Assembly: GCA_902539445.1 (NCBI GenBank)
Contig: CACBIY010000008.1
Location: 1-36,440, forward strand
Origin: an uncultured Pelagibacteraceae bacterium
GTDB lineage: Bacteria; Pseudomonadota; Alphaproteobacteria; Pelagibacterales; Pelagibacteraceae
Length of the DNA: 36,440 bases
Direction of reading: 5' to 3'
This document shows positions 33,810 through 36,440 of this stretch, one piece after another. Position 1 is the stretch's first letter; every line of letters begins with the position of its first letter. The position numbers and the translations under genes were made by a program. Below the pieces are notes generated by a model. It had not been told where the DNA came from, ran no database searches, and saw nothing but the letters and a program-made list of their open reading frames with translations.

Positions 33810-35108
33810 TCTCCCAATACTATAATACTTGAAACCTTGATTTTTAATTTTTATTGGAGAATATATATTTCTCATATCATAAATAATAAATTTTTTACCT
33901 CTTACTAAATTCTTAAAATTGATGGATTTAAAATCATTCCATTCTGTATGAATAATTACAAGATCTGAGCCCTGTACAGATTCTTTAATATTATCAATAT
34001 AAAAAACATTTTTTAAGTTTGAGAACTCTTTTTTAAGACCTGTCGGATCGAAATAATTTACTCTAGCACCTTTTTTTAGGAGTGCAGGTATCATTTTTAA
34101 ACTAGAAGAGTCTCTCATGTCGTCTGTATTAGCCTTAAATGTGACACCTAAGAAAGTTATTTTTTTATTCTTAATTTTGTTATTCAAAATTTTATAGACT
34201 TTATTAAGTAAAAAATTAGATCTATTTTCGTTAGATTTAATGACTGATTTTATTACAGAAAGATTTATTTTAAACTTATCAGCAGTAGAAATTATAGCTT
34301 TAGTATCTTTTGGAAAACATGATCCACCGTAACCAGGACCTGCCCTTAAAAAACGACTCCCTATCCTTTTATCTAAACCCATCCCAATTGAAATATCCTC
34401 TACATTTATTCCTGTTTTTTCACACAAATTTGCGATTTCATTTATGAATGTAATTTTCGTAGCCAAAAAAGCATTGGATGCATATTTGATTAATTCTGCA
34501 GCTCTTCTAGATGTATGAATATATTGAGCTCCTTTAGAAATTAGAGGTGCATATAAATTATTAAGTAAACGGTTAGACTTTTTATCATTAGATCCAACAA
34601 CTATTCTATCAGGAAAAATAAAATCTCGGATAGCTTCACCTTCTCTTAAAAATTCTGGATTTGATACAACAGAAAATTTATTCTTATTACTCTTTTTTTT
34701 TAGTAAAATTTTTTCAATTTCATCACCGGTTGTCACAGGCACTGTTGACTTAGTGACTATTATCTTAAACTTATTAATTGATAAACTTATCTCTTTTGCC
34801 ACTTGAAAAATTTGGCTTAGATCTGCACTGCTACCTCCCTTTTTGGTTGGTGTTCCAACACAAATAAAAATTATATCAGATTCTTTTATTGACTTTTTTA
34901 AATCTGATGAAAATTTTAATCTTTTGTTTTTATAATTTTTATTCACTAATTCCGTGAGTCCAGGTTCATAAATAGGAATTTTTCCTTTAGAAAGTAGATC
35001 TATTTTTTTTAAATCTTTATCAACACAAATTACGTAATTGCCTAAATCAGCAAAGCACACACCACTGACTAAACCTACATAACCTGTTCCTATCATACAA
35101 AGTTTCAT
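33807..35108 (-). CDS. ugd: UDP-glucose 6-dehydrogenase (UDP-glucose/GDP-mannose dehydrogenase family)
   Basis: A 433-residue NAD-dependent enzyme that oxidises UDP-glucose to UDP-glucuronate for surface polysaccharide. It starts MKLCMIGTGYVGLVSGVCFA (Rossmann fold) and has IFICVGTPT, the catalytic cysteine in GPGYGGSCFPKDTKA, and the C-terminal FLGVTFKANTDDMRDS. A longer reading to 35159 exists, but the ATG at 35108 is the canonical start and overlaps the galU stop as ATGA. Pairing with galU strongly supports UDP-glucose as substrate. Confidence 0.94.
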   Translation of the reverse strand: MKLCMIGTGYVGLVSGVCFADLGNYVICVDKDLKKIDLLSKGKIPIYEPGLTELVNKNYKNKRLKFSSDLKKSIKESDIIFICVGTPTKKGGSSADLSQIFQVAKEISLSINKFKIIVTKSTVPVTTGDEIEKILLKKKSNKNKFSVVSNPEFLREGEAIRDFIFPDRIVVGSNDKKSNRLLNNLYAPLISKGAQYIHTSRRAAELIKYASNAFLATKITFINEIANLCEKTGINVEDISIGMGLDKRIGSRFLRAGPGYGGSCFPKDTKAIISTADKFKINLSVIKSVIKSNENRSNFLLNKVYKILNNKIKNKKITFLGVTFKANTDDMRDSSSLKMIPALLKKGARVNYFDPTGLKKEFSNLKNVFYIDNIKESVQGSDLVIIHTEWNDFKSINFKNLVRGKKFIIYDMRNIYSPIKIKNQGFKYYSIGR

Positions 35109-35920
35109 GATTTTGCTATTTCTAATGTTGATTTGATATAGCCACTCATACTTCCACAATCCAAATATTTTCCAGTAAAATTATGAGCGATAAATTTTTC
35201 ATCGTTTTTTATCAATGATTGTATTGCGTCAGTGATATGAATTTCACCACCTTTGCCTGGTTTTTGATTTAATAATTTAGAAAATATTTTTCTTGGAAGA
35301 ATATATCGTCCTATTACAGCTTTATTTGATGGTGCTGTTGAAATTGTAGGTTTTTCAATAACATCTTTTATGACATAATTATTTTTATTTATTTTTTTTC
35401 CCAATTTATAAATTCCCCATCTTGAGACAGTTTTTTTTGGAACATTAATACTCGCCATTACGGATGATTTATAGCGATTATGTATATTAATCATCGACTT
35501 CGAGCAATTTTTCTTAATTATTAGATCATCTGGTAATAACATAAGAAAAAAATCATCTGTGATAAATTTTTTTGTTTTTAATACTGCATCGCCTGTTCCA
35601 AGGGGTTTATTTTGATAAACAAATTTAATCATCTTTTTATATTTCAAAATTTTTTTATATTCTTTAATAACCCTAGAATCTTTTTTCTTTTTTATTATTT
35701 TTTGATAAAAGCTATCTTTGTAAAAATAATCTTTTATCATTTGTTTTTTTTTTGAAATTATAAAAACTATCTTTTTGATACCAGCATCTGCGCATTCATC
35801 TAGAATATACTCAATTCCTGGTTTTCCATTAATAGGAAGAAGTTCTTTGGCAAATACACTGGTTAAAGGTAACAACCTTGTACCTAGACCAGCTAATGGA
35901 ATAATTGCTTGTTTAATCAT
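35105..35920 (-). CDS. galU: UTP-glucose-1-phosphate uridylyltransferase
   Basis: A 271-residue nucleotidyltransferase that makes UDP-glucose. Visible are the nucleotide loop PLAGLGTRLLPLTS with KELLPINGKPGIEYI, FVYQNKPLGTGDAV, the metal-binding LLPDDLI, and the late GKYLDCGSMSGYIKS. It is slightly shorter than the usual 280-300. It is the first gene of a two-gene minus-strand unit and supplies the substrate of ugd. Its ATG begins inside the palindrome CATTTAAATG at 35918-35927. Confidence 0.94.
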   Translation of the reverse strand: MIKQAIIPLAGLGTRLLPLTSVFAKELLPINGKPGIEYILDECADAGIKKIVFIISKKKQMIKDYFYKDSFYQKIIKKKKDSRVIKEYKKILKYKKMIKFVYQNKPLGTGDAVLKTKKFITDDFFLMLLPDDLIIKKNCSKSMINIHNRYKSSVMASINVPKKTVSRWGIYKLGKKINKNNYVIKDVIEKPTISTAPSNKAVIGRYILPRKIFSKLLNQKPGKGGEIHITDAIQSLIKNDEKFIAHNFTGKYLDCGSMSGYIKSTLEIAKS

Positions 35921-35954
35921 TTAAATGTTTTACTTATTAAAATATTTTATACAA
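35921..35954. promoter_or_regulatory. Divergent promoter region, galU-ugd / panC
   Basis: A 34-base AT-only-like gap between divergent starts. It contains TATACA just before the panC ATG and the palindrome CATTTAAATG at its left edge, which supplies an ATG in each direction. The plus-strand ATG at 35925 is in frame with panC, ten codons upstream. Clear -35 elements are not visible. Confidence 0.25.
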
Positions 35955-36440
35955 ATGAAAACTTTATTAAACAATATTGATTTAAATGAGGCATTATTTG
36001 GCAATTCAAATATTGGGTTTGTACCTACTATGGGCAGCCTTCATGATGGTCATATCTCATTAATTAAAAAATCTCTAAAACTATCCAATAAAACAATTGT
36101 AAGTATATTCGTAAATCCTAAACAATTTAATAACAAACAAGACTACAAGAAATATCCTAGGAATATAAAAAAAGATCTGAAAATTTTAAAAAAACTGAAA
36201 GTGGATTATGTTTATTTGCCTAAAATCAAAGATATCTATAAATCTAAAAACAAAATAAAGATTAAACTCAACAAACAAGATAAAATATTGTGTGCCAAGT
36301 ATAGAAAGGGTCATTTTGAAGGGGTGATTGAGGTAATGACTCGTTTAACAAAAATAGTGAATCCATCGAAAATATTTATGGGCGAAAAGGATCTTCAGCA
36401 GTTATTATTAGTAAAGAGATTTGTTGAAAAAAATTTCAAA
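35955..36440 (+). CDS. panC: Pantothenate synthetase (N-terminal part, cut by window edge)
   Basis: Translation from the ATG at 35955 gives 162 codons open to the window end. The ATP-binding region reads [20 protein letters not shown] (HxGH motif), then [24 protein letters not shown], and the late [17 protein letters not shown] and [10 protein letters not shown]. PanC joins pantoate and beta-alanine to make pantothenate (vitamin B5). An in-frame ATG ten codons upstream (35925) is less likely because the family begins close to the chosen start. The C-terminal third is not in the window. Confidence 0.94.
   Translation, partial: MKTLLNNIDLNEALFGNSNIGFVPTMGSLHDGHISLIKKSLKLSNKTIVSIFVNPKQFNNKQDYKKYPRNIKKDLKILKKLKVDYVYLPKIKDIYKSKNKIKIKLNKQDKILCAKYRKGHFEGVIEVMTRLTKIVNPSKIFMGEKDLQQLLLVKRFVEKNFK

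Noticed and set aside
1..36440. CRISPR array, insertion sequence, prophage or integrase
   Set aside because: No regularly spaced direct repeats, transposase-like proteins or terminal inverted repeats were seen; all long reading frames are assigned to core genes or common families.

Overview
The window is a gene-dense, very AT-rich (roughly 30% GC by eye) piece of a streamlined alphaproteobacterial chromosome. It most resembles the SAR11 / Candidatus Pelagibacter lineage. That assignment is inferred from short or overlapping gene junctions, lysine/asparagine/isoleucine-rich proteins, alphaproteobacterial gene order (dapA-smpB...pdxJ-acpS-lepB-rnc-recO; glyA-nrdR-ribD; pyrB-pyrC'-plsY-topA) and a heterotetrameric sarcosine oxidase operon. 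Forty protein genes (two cut by the window edges) and one tRNA fill nearly all of it. No intergenic stretch exceeds 300 bases. I see no insertion sequence, integrase, prophage or CRISPR array.

Layout. (1) 1-3301, minus strand: 2OG-Fe(II) oxygenase - rpiB - glyA - nrdR - ribD (partial). (2) 3376-4365, plus: hemB. (3) 4366-11686, minus: a ten-gene housekeeping operon dapA - smpB - folK - spoT/rsh - pyrE - pdxJ - acpS - lepB - rnc - recO, almost every junction overlapping or abutting. (4) 11730-13949, plus: a Slt-type lytic transglycosylase; then tRNA-Ser(GCU) on minus at 13953-14044. (5) 14109-20775, plus: soxB-soxD-soxA-soxG, then a family-3 substrate-binding protein and an ABC permease with no ATPase beside them. 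(6) 20772-27372, minus: gatC - gatA - gatB - O-methyltransferase - trhO - MATE transporter - membrane-anchored SNase-like nuclease. (7) 27423-33802, plus: ruvX - pyrB - pyrC' (dihydroorotase homologue without its HxH zinc motif) - plsY - topA - RidA-family protein. (8) 33807-35920, minus: galU - ugd. (9) 35955-end, plus: panC (partial).

The main theme is core metabolism: one-carbon/glycine (glyA, soxBDAG), pyrimidines (pyrE, pyrB, pyrC'), cofactors (ribD, hemB, folK, pdxJ, panC, acpS), translation quality and tRNA-dependent amidation (smpB, gatCAB, trhO, tRNA-Ser) and envelope (lepB, plsY, slt, galU-ugd). Nothing here is a clearly new multi-gene system. The observations I rate highest are: paired A_AAA_AAG slippery heptamers at the topA/ridA junction, with the next gene open in the -1 frame; an 11-bp inverted repeat directly before the sox operon, which has no Shine-Dalgarno sequence; two hairpins with identical A6TTA/TAAT6 arms at the ends of the transporter genes; a permease that begins with a lipoprotein-type signal; a zinc-motif-less dihydroorotase; and apparent local losses of era, rpoZ and dprA from otherwise conserved gene strings.
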